NCBI GenBank assembly: GCA_002841405.1
Contig: PGZR01000023.1
Span: forward strand, 1 to 34,888
Reading direction: 5' to 3'
Length of the DNA stretch: 34,888 nucleotides
Source: Firmicutes bacterium HGW-Firmicutes-4
GTDB lineage: Bacteria; Bacillota; Clostridia; Eubacteriales; Eubacteriaceae
Made by a program: the position numbers and the translations under genes. A model generated the notes under the pieces. That model did no database searches. It was not told where the DNA came from and saw only the letters and a list, made by a program, of their open reading frames with translations. Of the stretch, positions 8,290 to 16,319 are shown piece by piece. Numbering within the stretch: position 1 is the first letter of the stretch; each line of letters starts with the position of its first letter.

Positions 8290-9561
8290 CTAGAGGCTAA
8301 AAGGGTGGGGTTGCTGGGTTTCCAGAAAATCGACGCAGAGGATATACTTTTGGGCGGCCAGTCGGAAGACCCGGGAATAGGTGATGCAGAGGCTACCGGT
8401 GGCCATCGAGACGTAGGGTTCGGAAATGTAGGTGTCCTGTTTGCGTTTGATCAGATTATAATAGAAGTTTTTAATCGAATGATCGACCCCAATCTTGGCC
8501 GAGTGGAAGACCAGCTTTTCGCAGGCACCGATATTCTTGGCACCCACGGTGTCGCTGCATTGAATTCCCGATTCATCCAGGACGTAGGCGCAATCCACCG
8601 TATCCGCATTGATCAGGGCTTTCTCAAGCTGGCCGTCGAATTCATCGGGGTGATCCACCACCGCCAGGGCTTTGATCATCCCGTTGACGGTGTGAGTGTA
8701 AGCCAGACACTTTTGGTTATAGTCTTCCAGCTCCCGGAGCAGCAGGGCCTTATAGTCGTCGACGACCTCGGCGGTTTTAACAATCAGCTCGGCCTTGAGG
8801 ACAAAATCATGGCCGGGTTTGGCAAAATAGAACCCCTGAATCACCTGGCCACCCAGTTTCAGTACCTGAATCGCTTCGCCCCGGGTTTCTACTCCTTCGG
8901 CGACAATCAGGGCGCCGATCTTATTGGTGAGGTTCACCAGCGATTTAAAGACCTCCTGTTTGTGGTAAATACGGTCCATATCCTGAATAATCGAACGGTC
9001 GATTTTGACAATATCCGGTTTCAGTTCGGCGATCCGGTCCATATTGGAAAAGCCGGCCCCGACATCGTCCAAAGCGATCAGAAAACCCATGCTTTTATAA
9101 TTATCCACAAACTGGGTTAGTTCGCGGGTATTCAAAGCTTTGGACTCATTAATTTCAATGACGATATTTTTGGGACTGATGCCGCTGTGGCTAACCTGTT
9201 CGCAGAGATAATTGGAACCTCCAACCTCATCAATGATAGCCGTATCAAGGTTCAGAAACAGCAGCAGATCGGGATTGGCGTGATGATAATCGCGGAAGCC
9301 ATCAAGCACTGCATCCCGGCAGCCCCGATCCAGGGGAATGGTTAGTCCGGCAGCGGCAGCGGCGTCAAAAAGCTGCTTGGGTTGAATGAGTGCTTCGGAA
9401 CCCGGAATGATCCCCCGGATCAGGCCCTCCAGACCCAGGACTTTTTTCCCGGTGACCGACATAATCGGCTGAAAGTAAGCCACCAGACTTTTTAATTGAA
9501 CGATTTCACGGATATTAAAGGTGATTTCGGTGGGGTTGGTTTCGTACGTTGATATTTCCAA
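8290..9561 (-). CDS. EAL-domain c-di-GMP phosphodiesterase with C-terminal sensor-like domain
   Basis: A 423-residue protein. The EAL domain spans about residues 25-265 with EGLIRG (45 on), LNLDTAI, EINESKA, LDDVGAGFSNM, VKIDRS, AEGVETRGE and QGFYFAKPG, so the catalytic acidic residues, Asn, Lys and Gln are all present. The remaining about 130 residues look like a Cache/PAS-type ligand domain (ending in TYISEPYVS, then LCITYSRVF and ILCVDFLE). I choose the TTG start at 9561, preceded by GGAG seven bases away and by a good promoter at 9610-9638. The longer frame to an ATG at 9660 lacks a ribosome binding site, overlaps a repeat element and would place the promoter inside the gene. Confidence 0.88.
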   Translation of the reverse strand: MEISTYETNPTEITFNIREIVQLKSLVAYFQPIMSVTGKKVLGLEGLIRGIIPGSEALIQPKQLFDAAAAAGLTIPLDRGCRDAVLDGFRDYHHANPDLLLFLNLDTAIIDEVGGSNYLCEQVSHSGISPKNIVIEINESKALNTRELTQFVDNYKSMGFLIALDDVGAGFSNMDRIAELKPDIVKIDRSIIQDMDRIYHKQEVFKSLVNLTNKIGALIVAEGVETRGEAIQVLKLGGQVIQGFYFAKPGHDFVLKAELIVKTAEVVDDYKALLLRELEDYNQKCLAYTHTVNGMIKALAVVDHPDEFDGQLEKALINADTVDCAYVLDESGIQCSDTVGAKNIGACEKLVFHSAKIGVDHSIKNFYYNLIKRKQDTYISEPYVSMATGSLCITYSRVFRLAAQKYILCVDFLETQQPHPFSL

Positions 9562-9609
9562 TTGTTTTCTCCAGAATTTTAACGATTTGATTATTGCGAA
9601 TTTTAATGC

Positions 9610-9638
9610 ATTATCTAATTGTACTTTCTGACGGTCAA
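9610..9638 (-). promoter_or_regulatory. Promoter of the EAL gene
   Basis: On the - strand, TTGACC (complement of 9633-9638), a 17-base spacer and GATAAT (complement of 9610-9615). The predicted start near 9603 gives a leader of about 40 bases before the TTG at 9561. Confidence 0.7.
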
Positions 9639-9651
9639 AAAGATCACTAAG

Positions 9652-9707
9652 TACCAACATTTGTTACATCATGGTGCAGCGAACAACGAATTAACAATTG
9701 GTCGGTA
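9652..9707 (-). repeat. Palindromic MITE-like repeat, copy B (short form)
   Basis: Inverted ends TACCAACATTTGTTA (decayed) and TAACAATTGGTCGGTA enclose a stretch matching the complement of copies A and D (GCAGCGAACAACGAATTAACAA). The central hairpin present in copy D is missing. It lies about 15 bases upstream of the -35 of the EAL gene. Confidence 0.8.
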
Positions 9708-9849
9708 CGGTTGTTTAAAGATACGTTAGAAGTAGTTAGTATATTGTACTGTGTTAAAGGGATTAATTCAACTATTTTCGCAGTTTCTGAAGTATCGCAA
9801 ACGACGCCGACGGTTTACTCCAAACAACTTGATTGATCCTGATCAGGCA

Positions 9850-10635
9850 TTAATGATCGTGGTGGATGTGATTGCAGCTGTGGCTATGTACATGGGGTTC
9901 AGTTTCTTTGGATTTGTGCAGGATAAAATCTTCAAAAGCTTCATGGATGACCTCATAATTCTCAAAAATACTGATGTTACTGATGTTATCATGGATAACT
10001 TTCAGTAGATCATGGATGTGATGGCGGTTTAAGTAGTCCGGCAGGCTCACATCAAAATTTACATAGGAACCGATAGCCAGGGCTTGTCCATAGAATTCAG
10101 CCAGGCCCTGCATATGAGTTGTCAGATCGAAGGACAGCAGGCTTTCGTATTCGGGCACAGTGCCACAGAGATAGGAAAAGAGCACCGCTTTGTTTTCAGC
10201 GCTGATCAGATTGTAGTAAAGGTTGAAGCCCCGATACCAGGCTCGGACTTCAGCCAAAAATAAAAAGCAGGCCGAATCGGGAAATTGGGCTGCCCTTAAA
10301 TTAGAGACGCCGTATTTTTCCTGAATATCAGCATAATCAATAACCCGGGTGTATTCGTAGGCAATGGCCTGACCGTATTGCTGGGATTCATCAAAGAGGT
10401 CTTCATGAAGCAGCAGATAATAATGACTATCTTCCAGGTCTGGCAACACCAGCAGCTTTAAGCTGTCATCGAGCTCCTGTTTAGAGGCCTTGACAATGGC
10501 TTGATCGCATTTGGTATTGGACAATTTCAGTCGTTCTTGATAAAGATCAGTAGTAACGATGATTTCCAGCGAATATTCTTTTTCCACTTGGTATACGAGA
10601 TTATAGGTTTGGATCATATTTTGGATAACGGACAT
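9850..10635 (-). CDS. Protein of unknown function, histidine-rich C-terminus
   Basis: A 261-residue soluble protein that I do not recognise. Start ATG at 10635 has a strong AAGGAGG five bases upstream. Residues 93-100 (YEYTRVID) and 127-136 (LAEVRAWYRG) are placed like the HE.TH.ID and W.E..A...G elements of zincin-like metallopeptidase relatives. The His residues of HExxH are replaced by Tyr and Arg, so if it is that fold it is catalytically dead. The last 14 residues contain seven His and one Cys and could bind metal. It is divergent to nothing nearby and probably monocistronic. No clear terminator was found in 9708-9849. Confidence 0.75.
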   Translation of the reverse strand: MSVIQNMIQTYNLVYQVEKEYSLEIIVTTDLYQERLKLSNTKCDQAIVKASKQELDDSLKLLVLPDLEDSHYYLLLHEDLFDESQQYGQAIAYEYTRVIDYADIQEKYGVSNLRAAQFPDSACFLFLAEVRAWYRGFNLYYNLISAENKAVLFSYLCGTVPEYESLLSFDLTTHMQGLAEFYGQALAIGSYVNFDVSLPDYLNRHHIHDLLKVIHDNISNISIFENYEVIHEAFEDFILHKSKETEPHVHSHSCNHIHHDH

Positions 10636-11120
10636 GGGATTCCTCCTTGAAGTGTAAAGTTTAGGCGTTGATTAAATACTGTAATTTTTTTCGAACAGCG
10701 TACCAATCGTCGTTATGTAGAATTTAAAAGGGTACTGAATTAGTATAACCGTTTCGGAGAATAGTGTAAATGGGTGAATTTTTAACTTTGTCAAATTGAC
10801 TGCTTTTGTTTTTAGAATATTCATTAAAGGGCGGTAAAGGGCGGTCAACTGCCTATCGATTATCAAATCAAAGTCTTTTTATCTACTAAACAGAATGGTG
10901 CGGGAGTAGGGGATGATCAGTTACACTCAACCGATGGCGCTGTAGGTAACCGCTCTTTTTCGTATCATTGACAGTTTCGGTTCGCAAAAATAGCCTGGCT
11001 TTGCATAGTACCACCATATTTTAAATTTAATCATCCCAGTCAAATGGGTAGCATTTGATTAGAGTAATATACTTTCTAAGATCGAATTATTGAGGGGAGA
11101 GGGGACTATGAAAGTCGATA
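10636..11120. other. Gene-free stretch of about 485 bases
   Basis: Apart from the ribosome binding site of the 10635 gene, I see no convincing gene. A perfect tandem duplication of the 10-mer TAAAGGGCGG is at 10825-10844. A + strand ATG at 11108 with an upstream GAGGGGAGAGGGG opens a 51-codon frame that runs into the hemerythrin terminator and antisense of that gene, and is probably fortuitous or a remnant. Confidence 0.5.
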
Positions 11121-11165
11121 AAAATAAAATTCACCCACGACAAGGAAAAATCGCGGGTGAAATTT
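11121..11165 (-). terminator. Terminator of the hemerythrin gene
   Basis: Read on the - strand, TTTCACCCGCGA, a 10-base loop and TCGTGGGTGAA pair with one mismatch, followed by an A/T tract rich in T. It begins about ten bases after the hemerythrin stop codon. Confidence 0.75.
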
Positions 11166-11174
11166 CAATTTTTT

Positions 11175-11576
11175 TTATTGGGTTTTGGCGTAGGCACCGA
11201 TTTTTTTATCCATACCGGAAATATGTTTGGTCAGCCAGTCAACTACCATTTGGTTGGCATTGATGATCACCGAAATATTACCGCCGGATGTATCATAGGC
11301 GGCTTTTAGCTTGGTTAGCTCAGTCACAAAATTCTTGTGGGCGGTCTGCTGTTCAGCCAGTCCCGGGTATTTGATGCTGGCCATATAGCTTTCCTCATCA
11401 CGGAAATGCTGCCTGGTATAAGCATCCAAGAAATTCAGCAGGTCACCGACCATTTCTTTTGATTTGCCATTTTTTCCGGCTTCAAAAAGGTCATCCGCCA
11501 TTTTAAATAATTGTTGATGTTGTCCGTCAATACTGGTGACACCGACAGATAAATCTTGGGTCCATACGATTGCCAT
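11175..11576 (-). CDS. Bacteriohemerythrin
   Basis: A 133-residue four-helix non-heme diiron protein that binds O2, used by anaerobes for oxygen sensing or storage. Ligand positions seen: His20 (DGQHQQLF), His57 and Glu61 (HFRDEE), His80 (QQTAHKNF), His118 and Asp123 (HISGMD). The partner His expected four residues before His80 is Gln76 here, which would alter the diiron site. The start is ATG 11576 with AGGAGG seven bases upstream. A longer frame from 11618 would include that ribosome binding site and is rejected. It has its own promoter and terminator. Confidence 0.93.
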   Translation of the reverse strand: MAIVWTQDLSVGVTSIDGQHQQLFKMADDLFEAGKNGKSKEMVGDLLNFLDAYTRQHFRDEESYMASIKYPGLAEQQTAHKNFVTELTKLKAAYDTSGGNISVIINANQMVVDWLTKHISGMDKKIGAYAKTQ

Positions 11577-11633
11577 ATTAAATCCTCCTGGTGAAAAAAT
11601 TATGTTCATAGTATTCAATTTGATCTATAAAAA

Positions 11634-11662
11634 ATTATAACACTGATTGAAAAAGGAATCAA
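11634..11662 (-). promoter_or_regulatory. Promoter of the hemerythrin gene
   Basis: On the - strand, TTGATT (complement of 11657-11662), 17 bases, and a consensus TATAAT (complement of 11634-11639). The predicted start is near 11627, about 50 bases before the ATG. Confidence 0.75.
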
Positions 11663-11881
11663 GAATCATTCTAAATAAAATACTATCATGTATCGTTAAA
11701 TTTGGTTTGACTGCTGTTACCGGGCTATACGAAGTACTAAAGACATAATAAAGGCAGTCAAAAACATTACCGATTACATCGATTTATCCGACTAATTGCC
11801 TGAGATTTTGAAAAAAACACAAAATCAATCGTCAAGTTATTTTCATAAAAGAAATTCCACCTGTTGACAAAATACCAGATC

Positions 11882-11934
11882 TGTAACAATCACAAAATAT
11901 TACACTTGTAAGTAAACAATAAAACCATTATGAT
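11882..11934 (+). promoter_or_regulatory. Promoter with overlapping palindromes before the first HTH gene
   Basis: TTGTAA at 11906-11911 and TATGAT at 11929-11934 with a 17-base spacer. The -35 sits inside TTACACTTGTAA, and the same TTACA pairs with an upstream TGTAA (11882-11886), giving two overlapping inverted repeats. This looks like an operator, possibly for autoregulation. The remainder of the 11663-12036 intergenic stretch holds nothing else I can support. Confidence 0.5.
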
Positions 11935-12036
11935 TATTAAGAATGTGTGAACAATAGCAGAGATAATTGAATATAAATCTTTAAGAAAAAACAATAAAGT
12001 CGATTCAGGCAACAACTGGAACACAGGGGAGGTTTT

Positions 12037-13575
12037 ATGTCATTACTCAGTAAAAAAATTGAAGAATATATCATCGAAAGTGGTGAAACAGTACAGTCCC
12101 TGGCGGAAATGGGGAACTTCAATCGCACAACTCTTCAGCGGGTTAAATCGGGTGAAAGGCTGCCCACACGAACATTTTTTAAAAAATTGACCCGGGTTCT
12201 GCGACTTTCACCAGCCGAAGAAGCGGAATTGGAAACCCTGCTGGAAATCGCCCAGGTGGGGGATGGCACCTACGCTAACCGTAAGAAAATCATTGAACTC
12301 ATTGAAACTATCTCTGAATTAACCGAATATCAGATCCCTTTTTCTAAGGAGCTCCACCAAAAGAAACCCTCAGAAAACAGCCGTGATCAGGTTCAAATGA
12401 TGCAGATTGTCGCCGGAGAAAAACAGGTGCTGAACCTGATCGAGCATAGCATTGATCGGGAACTGTTTGAGGTCGCAGAACCTGCTGTGAAGCTGGCGAT
12501 TCCCTATGGTTTCCAGGCGGTTTATGATTATCTTTTTCAGCAGCTAATGGGGAACAAAAAATCACTGCACCTTCAGGATGTACTGAGTTTGTGCCGCGAA
12601 TCCGATGATAATGCTGCAGATCCGATGCTGGGTGCGTTGAAACATCTGATTGCACTGACCCTGCTAGATAATGTCAAATATCAGTCCCATTGCTGGGTAA
12701 AGCAATCCGAAAAAGCCATCCCGGGCGCCGAAATCAGCGCTCTGTTCCCGTATTTTATTCTGACCTCCAACGCTGTCATCACCATTTCCCGGGATCTCAG
12801 CCAGGCGGTACACTACCAGGATCCCGCCTTTCATCGCCTTTACAGCGACAGCTTCGCACAGATGCTTGCATCGACCCAGCCGTTTATTCTGGAGAGTAAT
12901 GATCTGTTTAAAGTCTTTGATCTGGACCGGAACTTTAAGGTGGAAGTGATCGTCGAGCCACTGCCTTGCTTTGCTTATTATACCGACCGAGCGTTGTTGG
13001 AAGCCAAACTGAATAAAGACTTTCCCTATTACGAACCGCTGCTGGAGGCGGTTGACCGCTATTATAATTACTTCCGACAGGTCAGCCGGGGGATGCTCAA
13101 TGTCTTTTCGTTAAAAAACCTGCGCCAGTTTATGGAAGATGGCAGTCTGGTTTACCCCGAAGAAATTTATCATCTTCTAACCCCGATTGAACGGCTGACC
13201 ACGGTAAAACAGGTTCGCGATGATCTGTTTTACGATCGCCGCAGTCTCTTTGCTCTGGATGACGATAAACTGTTTCTAAATTCAGCGATGGAGTTTATTT
13301 ATGAGAGCACCGATTGTCTGCGGCTGGTTTTGCACTATAAAATCGATGGCCGGGTGGTTTATAAAACCATCGAACTCCGGGAACTCGGCATCATTGCCGC
13401 CTTTAAAGAGTTTTTTACCAGCCTGCCAACCAGCGATTATGTCCTGCCCACCGAAACCACTCTGACGGCTCTGGACAACCTGATTGCAGAATACGAATCA
13501 GCCTTTGCCAGCGCAACTGGTTCCCAACTTAATTTCACCGAAAACCTTGTCGAATCATCACCATCGGGGTCATAA
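12037..13575 (+). CDS. Large HTH-domain protein of unknown function (paralogue 1)
   Basis: A 512-residue soluble protein. Residues about 5-65 form an XRE-like helix-turn-helix (SGETVQSLAE, then NRTTLQRVKSGERLP, then a helix with LTRVLRLSPAEE), suggesting DNA binding. The remaining about 440 residues match no domain I know. They are clearly shared with the protein at 21846, with roughly half of the positions identical by eye. The most conserved blocks are FPYFILTS..VITISRD, VVEPLPCFAYY or VEPLPCFAYYT, and NVFSLKNL..FMEDGS. Start ATG 12037 follows GGGAGG by four bases. The two paralogues sit near c-di-GMP genes, so a ligand- or signal-controlled transcription factor is a reasonable guess, no more. 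Confidence 0.8.
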   Translation: MSLLSKKIEEYIIESGETVQSLAEMGNFNRTTLQRVKSGERLPTRTFFKKLTRVLRLSPAEEAELETLLEIAQVGDGTYANRKKIIELIETISELTEYQIPFSKELHQKKPSENSRDQVQMMQIVAGEKQVLNLIEHSIDRELFEVAEPAVKLAIPYGFQAVYDYLFQQLMGNKKSLHLQDVLSLCRESDDNAADPMLGALKHLIALTLLDNVKYQSHCWVKQSEKAIPGAEISALFPYFILTSNAVITISRDLSQAVHYQDPAFHRLYSDSFAQMLASTQPFILESNDLFKVFDLDRNFKVEVIVEPLPCFAYYTDRALLEAKLNKDFPYYEPLLEAVDRYYNYFRQVSRGMLNVFSLKNLRQFMEDGSLVYPEEIYHLLTPIERLTTVKQVRDDLFYDRRSLFALDDDKLFLNSAMEFIYESTDCLRLVLHYKIDGRVVYKTIELRELGIIAAFKEFFTSLPTSDYVLPTETTLTALDNLIAEYESAFASATGSQLNFTENLVESSPSGS

Positions 13576-13698
13576 TAAGCTTATACAATTAGCGCTATAG
13601 GAAAAAAAATAAAGTTATACAATGCCTGCTTTGCAGTTGGTTCTAAATACAATTTGGGAAAGTATAAAAACAAGCTGATTTAGTCACTTCAAACCCAC

Positions 13699-13765
13699 TA
13701 CCGACCAATTGTTACGTCATGTTGTCCGATTCCGCAGCGAACACCAGATTAACAATTGGTCGGTA
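13699..13765 (-). repeat. Palindromic MITE-like repeat, copy C
   Basis: Perfect 16-bp terminal inverted repeats TACCGACCAATTGTTA/TAACAATTGGTCGGTA enclose 35 bases that match the complement of copy D with about 30 central bases removed. It lies between the HTH gene and the MORN gene. Confidence 0.88.
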
Positions 13766-13840
13766 CGCCAGCGAAGTGCCAACCATCATTTTAAACAAAA
13801 TTGTTTCGCTATACCAAAATCCATCACAGGAGGTAAGCTT

Positions 13841-14467
13841 ATGGGCGGTATTATTTTTATTGTCCTGTTGGTCATTGTTGGCCTCGGCACCTGGCTCTAT
13901 TTGACATCCCAGCAGAGCAGCCAAGCCAACAATCAGCAGCCCCAGATCAAAATCCCCTGCAAAGACGGTTACATCATCGGTTATTATGTCGGCAGCCGCT
14001 TTACCGGCCAGCGTTTCGTCAATAATCGGCTGGCCTCGGAAGGGGTTTTTGTCAACGCCATCCAAGTCGGATCCGGCAAAGAGTATTACGAAAACGGTAC
14101 CTTGAAATACGAAGGTAACTTTGTCAATGGACTGGCCTCAGGCCCGGGAAAGCTCTACGAAGAAAACGGCAAACTGAAATATGTTGGCAATTTTACTAAT
14201 GGCTATGCCTCCGGACAGGGGCGGATCTTTGATGCCAATGGCAAACTTAAATGCGAAGGTAATTTTGCCCGACTTCCCAGTAATCAGGAAAACACCAAAG
14301 ATCCCTCGGTACCCAACGGTCATTGCAAAGAATATTACGATAATGGCCAGCTTAAATATGATGGCGAATTTGTCAATGGGGTCTGGCATGGCGAAGGGCG
14401 TTCCTTTGATCGCAATGGTCGGCTGGTCTTTAAAGGAAAATTCAGCTATGGAAAACCGGCCAAATAA
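13841..14467 (+). CDS. Membrane-anchored MORN-repeat protein
   Basis: A 208-residue protein with an N-terminal membrane anchor (GGIIFIVLLVIVGLGTWLYL) followed by a short linker and at least four MORN/YwqK-like repeats of the type YYENGTLKYEGNFVNG...GPGK. The last two are separated from the first ones by a short insert (about residues 145-160). It probably sits on the outside of the membrane or is released by processing; MORN repeats usually mediate contact with lipid or protein. Start ATG 13841 has AGGAGG seven bases upstream. An upstream in-frame extension to 13709 runs through the repeat element and is rejected. Role unknown. Confidence 0.82.
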   Translation: MGGIIFIVLLVIVGLGTWLYLTSQQSSQANNQQPQIKIPCKDGYIIGYYVGSRFTGQRFVNNRLASEGVFVNAIQVGSGKEYYENGTLKYEGNFVNGLASGPGKLYEENGKLKYVGNFTNGYASGQGRIFDANGKLKCEGNFARLPSNQENTKDPSVPNGHCKEYYDNGQLKYDGEFVNGVWHGEGRSFDRNGRLVFKGKFSYGKPAK

Positions 14468-14660
14468 GCTGCTCTGAATTGACAAATATCAACCAAACAA
14501 AAAAAGTAAGGTTTGATTGATCACGAAATCATCTGCTAGTTTCGATTGAGCCAAGCCCTGATTAGACCACTAAGTGCTTCTTTATTTGATAGCAAAAATA
14601 ACTTATCAAGCTTATTCGTGATTAAAAATATGATATTTAATGAATTATGGGGTATTTTAA

Positions 14661-14688
14661 TTGCATTTGACTAACTAATGGCTATATA
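14661..14688 (+). promoter_or_regulatory. Promoter of the glycosyltransferase operon
   Basis: TTGCAT at 14661-14666, 16-base spacer, TATATA at 14683-14688, about 22 bases before the ATG at 14711. Confidence 0.45.
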
Positions 14689-14710
14689 GGCCAGTAAAAG
14701 AGGAGATATT

Positions 14711-16315
14711 ATGCAGATTGTCATGGTACACGGATATTTTTTAAAGGGAACCGGCAGCAACCTTTTTGTCGAGAATTGCTGTCGGGAATTATGTAAAATG
14801 GGTCATCAGGTGAATCTTTTCTGTCAGGAAAATGATCCGGATAAATTTGACTTTATCGAAAAAGCATTCGATTTTAATGACCGAAACAGTGAAAGTTGGA
14901 TCGTTTACCAGAACGAGACACCCTATCCGGGGAAATGCCACCTATATCGACCCAACTTGAATGGCTTTCTACCGGTTTATGTTTATGATGAATATCAAGG
15001 TTATCAGGTAAAAACCTTTACCAACTGCAGCCAAACAGAAATTGAGAGCTATCTTGAAAACAATAGTCGAGCGATTAATACGGCGCTGATCAGCAGCCAA
15101 ACCGACATGGTTTGGACCAACCATACGATTATGCAGCCGGTTTATGTAGCCCGAAGTCATTTGGGTCTGAGTCAATCTTATCATGTTATGACGGTTCATG
15201 GCAGCTGTTTGAATTTCTCGGTCAGAAACAGTGCCCTGGTTCAGGATTACGCCAGTGAAGCCATTGCCAACACAGACAGGATTGCATTTGTCAGCCACTT
15301 TTCGAAAAATGAGTTTCTGGAGTTTTTTAACAATGATGTTCAGATCAAAGAAAAATCGATGGCCATCCCGGGCGGCGTGGATCTACAAAAGTTTATCACC
15401 CTCACGGACAGCTGTAAAAAACAACCGGTTATTGACAGTCTTGTGAATGATCTAAAAATTGCATCCCAACAGTTGCGCCGTAACCCGGATTTCGATGGAG
15501 GGCTCTGGAAAACCGATGCCGATATTATTGCTAAGCTTGAAAAAATTGACTTTAACAATGAAAAAATCGTTTTATATTACGGTAAATATTTATGGACAAA
15601 GGGTATTCAGTTGATCATAGCAGCAGCTCCGCTGATTATGATGGATCATCATCAGGTGCGCTTTTTGCTGGTTGGTTTTGGGTCAAGTCGATCCTATTTC
15701 GAAGCCATGATTGCGGCCTTGGATCAAGGTGATCAAACTGCTTTTATTAATCTGATCAGCCACCCGGAAACCGTTGACGGTGAAATCGATCCACATTCAG
15801 CCCGGTTTTTTACGGCCTTAATAAAAAAACTGGGAGATCCGGATTTTGCCAGGGCTTATTTTGCTGAAGCCAAAGAAAAAATTGGCGCAGCTTTTGTCCT
15901 AACTGGCTTTTTAGGCCACGATCAATTAAAAAGCCTGATCGCCTGTGCCGACATTACCGTTGCAACCTCAATCTTTCCCGAAGCCTTCGGTCTGGTGGCC
16001 GCCGAAGCTCTTTCATCGGGGATTGTTCCGGTACAAACTAACCATAGTGGGTTTTCCGAGGTGATTAAACGTTATATCGATGAATTTGATGACGTTTTTG
16101 ACCGGCACAAGTTGAAGCCACTGCTTTTAGATGATCGACTGGTATTAAATCTGGCCAGCAATATTTCTGTTTTACTGAACTATTATCAGGCGATGAACAG
16201 CCAGGAGAGACAGCAGATTCGCGAACGTGCCAGAAAAATCAGTGTTGACAACTACTCATGGGAGTCGGTGGTCAAAAACTACACCAAACTTTGTCAAGAA
16301 AGCAGCAGGGGTTAA
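14711..16315 (+). CDS. GT4-type glycosyltransferase
   Basis: A 534-residue GT-B fold glycosyltransferase using a nucleotide-sugar donor. The N-terminal acceptor domain begins MQIVMVHGYFLKGTGSNLF, with the glycine-rich loop. The C-terminal domain begins at GKYLWTKGIQLIIAAAPLI and carries the E-x7-E motif as PEAFGLVAAE (Glu424 and Glu432). It is longer than typical (about 380-420), with an insert of roughly 100 residues around residues 250-400. No signal or membrane helix, so cytoplasmic. GAGGAG lies five bases before the ATG. A second GT4 gene starts four bases after its stop, so both belong to one operon, probably for an exopolysaccharide or glycolipid. Confidence 0.9.
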   Translation: MQIVMVHGYFLKGTGSNLFVENCCRELCKMGHQVNLFCQENDPDKFDFIEKAFDFNDRNSESWIVYQNETPYPGKCHLYRPNLNGFLPVYVYDEYQGYQVKTFTNCSQTEIESYLENNSRAINTALISSQTDMVWTNHTIMQPVYVARSHLGLSQSYHVMTVHGSCLNFSVRNSALVQDYASEAIANTDRIAFVSHFSKNEFLEFFNNDVQIKEKSMAIPGGVDLQKFITLTDSCKKQPVIDSLVNDLKIASQQLRRNPDFDGGLWKTDADIIAKLEKIDFNNEKIVLYYGKYLWTKGIQLIIAAAPLIMMDHHQVRFLLVGFGSSRSYFEAMIAALDQGDQTAFINLISHPETVDGEIDPHSARFFTALIKKLGDPDFARAYFAEAKEKIGAAFVLTGFLGHDQLKSLIACADITVATSIFPEAFGLVAAEALSSGIVPVQTNHSGFSEVIKRYIDEFDDVFDRHKLKPLLLDDRLVLNLASNISVLLNYYQAMNSQERQQIRERARKISVDNYSWESVVKNYTKLCQESSRG

Positions 16316-16319
16316 AAAT

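Noticed and set aside
8242-9120. A 292-codon open frame on the + strand
   Set aside because: Fully antisense to the EAL gene at 8290-9561, whose motifs are unmistakable; low complexity Gly/Asp/Val-rich translation typical of a shadow frame.
9751-10008. A + strand frame of 85 codons
   Set aside because: It lies antisense to the 3' end of the 261-residue gene, has no ribosome binding site and no family resemblance.
10672-10866. A - strand frame of 64 codons upstream of the 261-residue gene
   Set aside because: No ribosome binding site and no recognisable domain; probably chance in AT-rich DNA.
11108-11263. A + strand frame of 51 codons with a good-looking GAGGGGAGAGGGG upstream
   Set aside because: It reads through the hemerythrin terminator and antisense of that gene; composition beyond residue 20 is that of an antisense frame. 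Could be a remnant, but not supported as a gene.
14488-14521. Imperfect hairpin ATCAACCAAAC/GTTTGATTGAT after the MORN gene
   Set aside because: One mismatch in an AT-rich stem and no T-run, so not accepted as a terminator.
16227-16319. Longer start for the second GT4 gene
   Set aside because: It would overlap the end of the previous gene by about 90 bases; the ATG at 16320 begins exactly with the conserved MRILITNTG strand.
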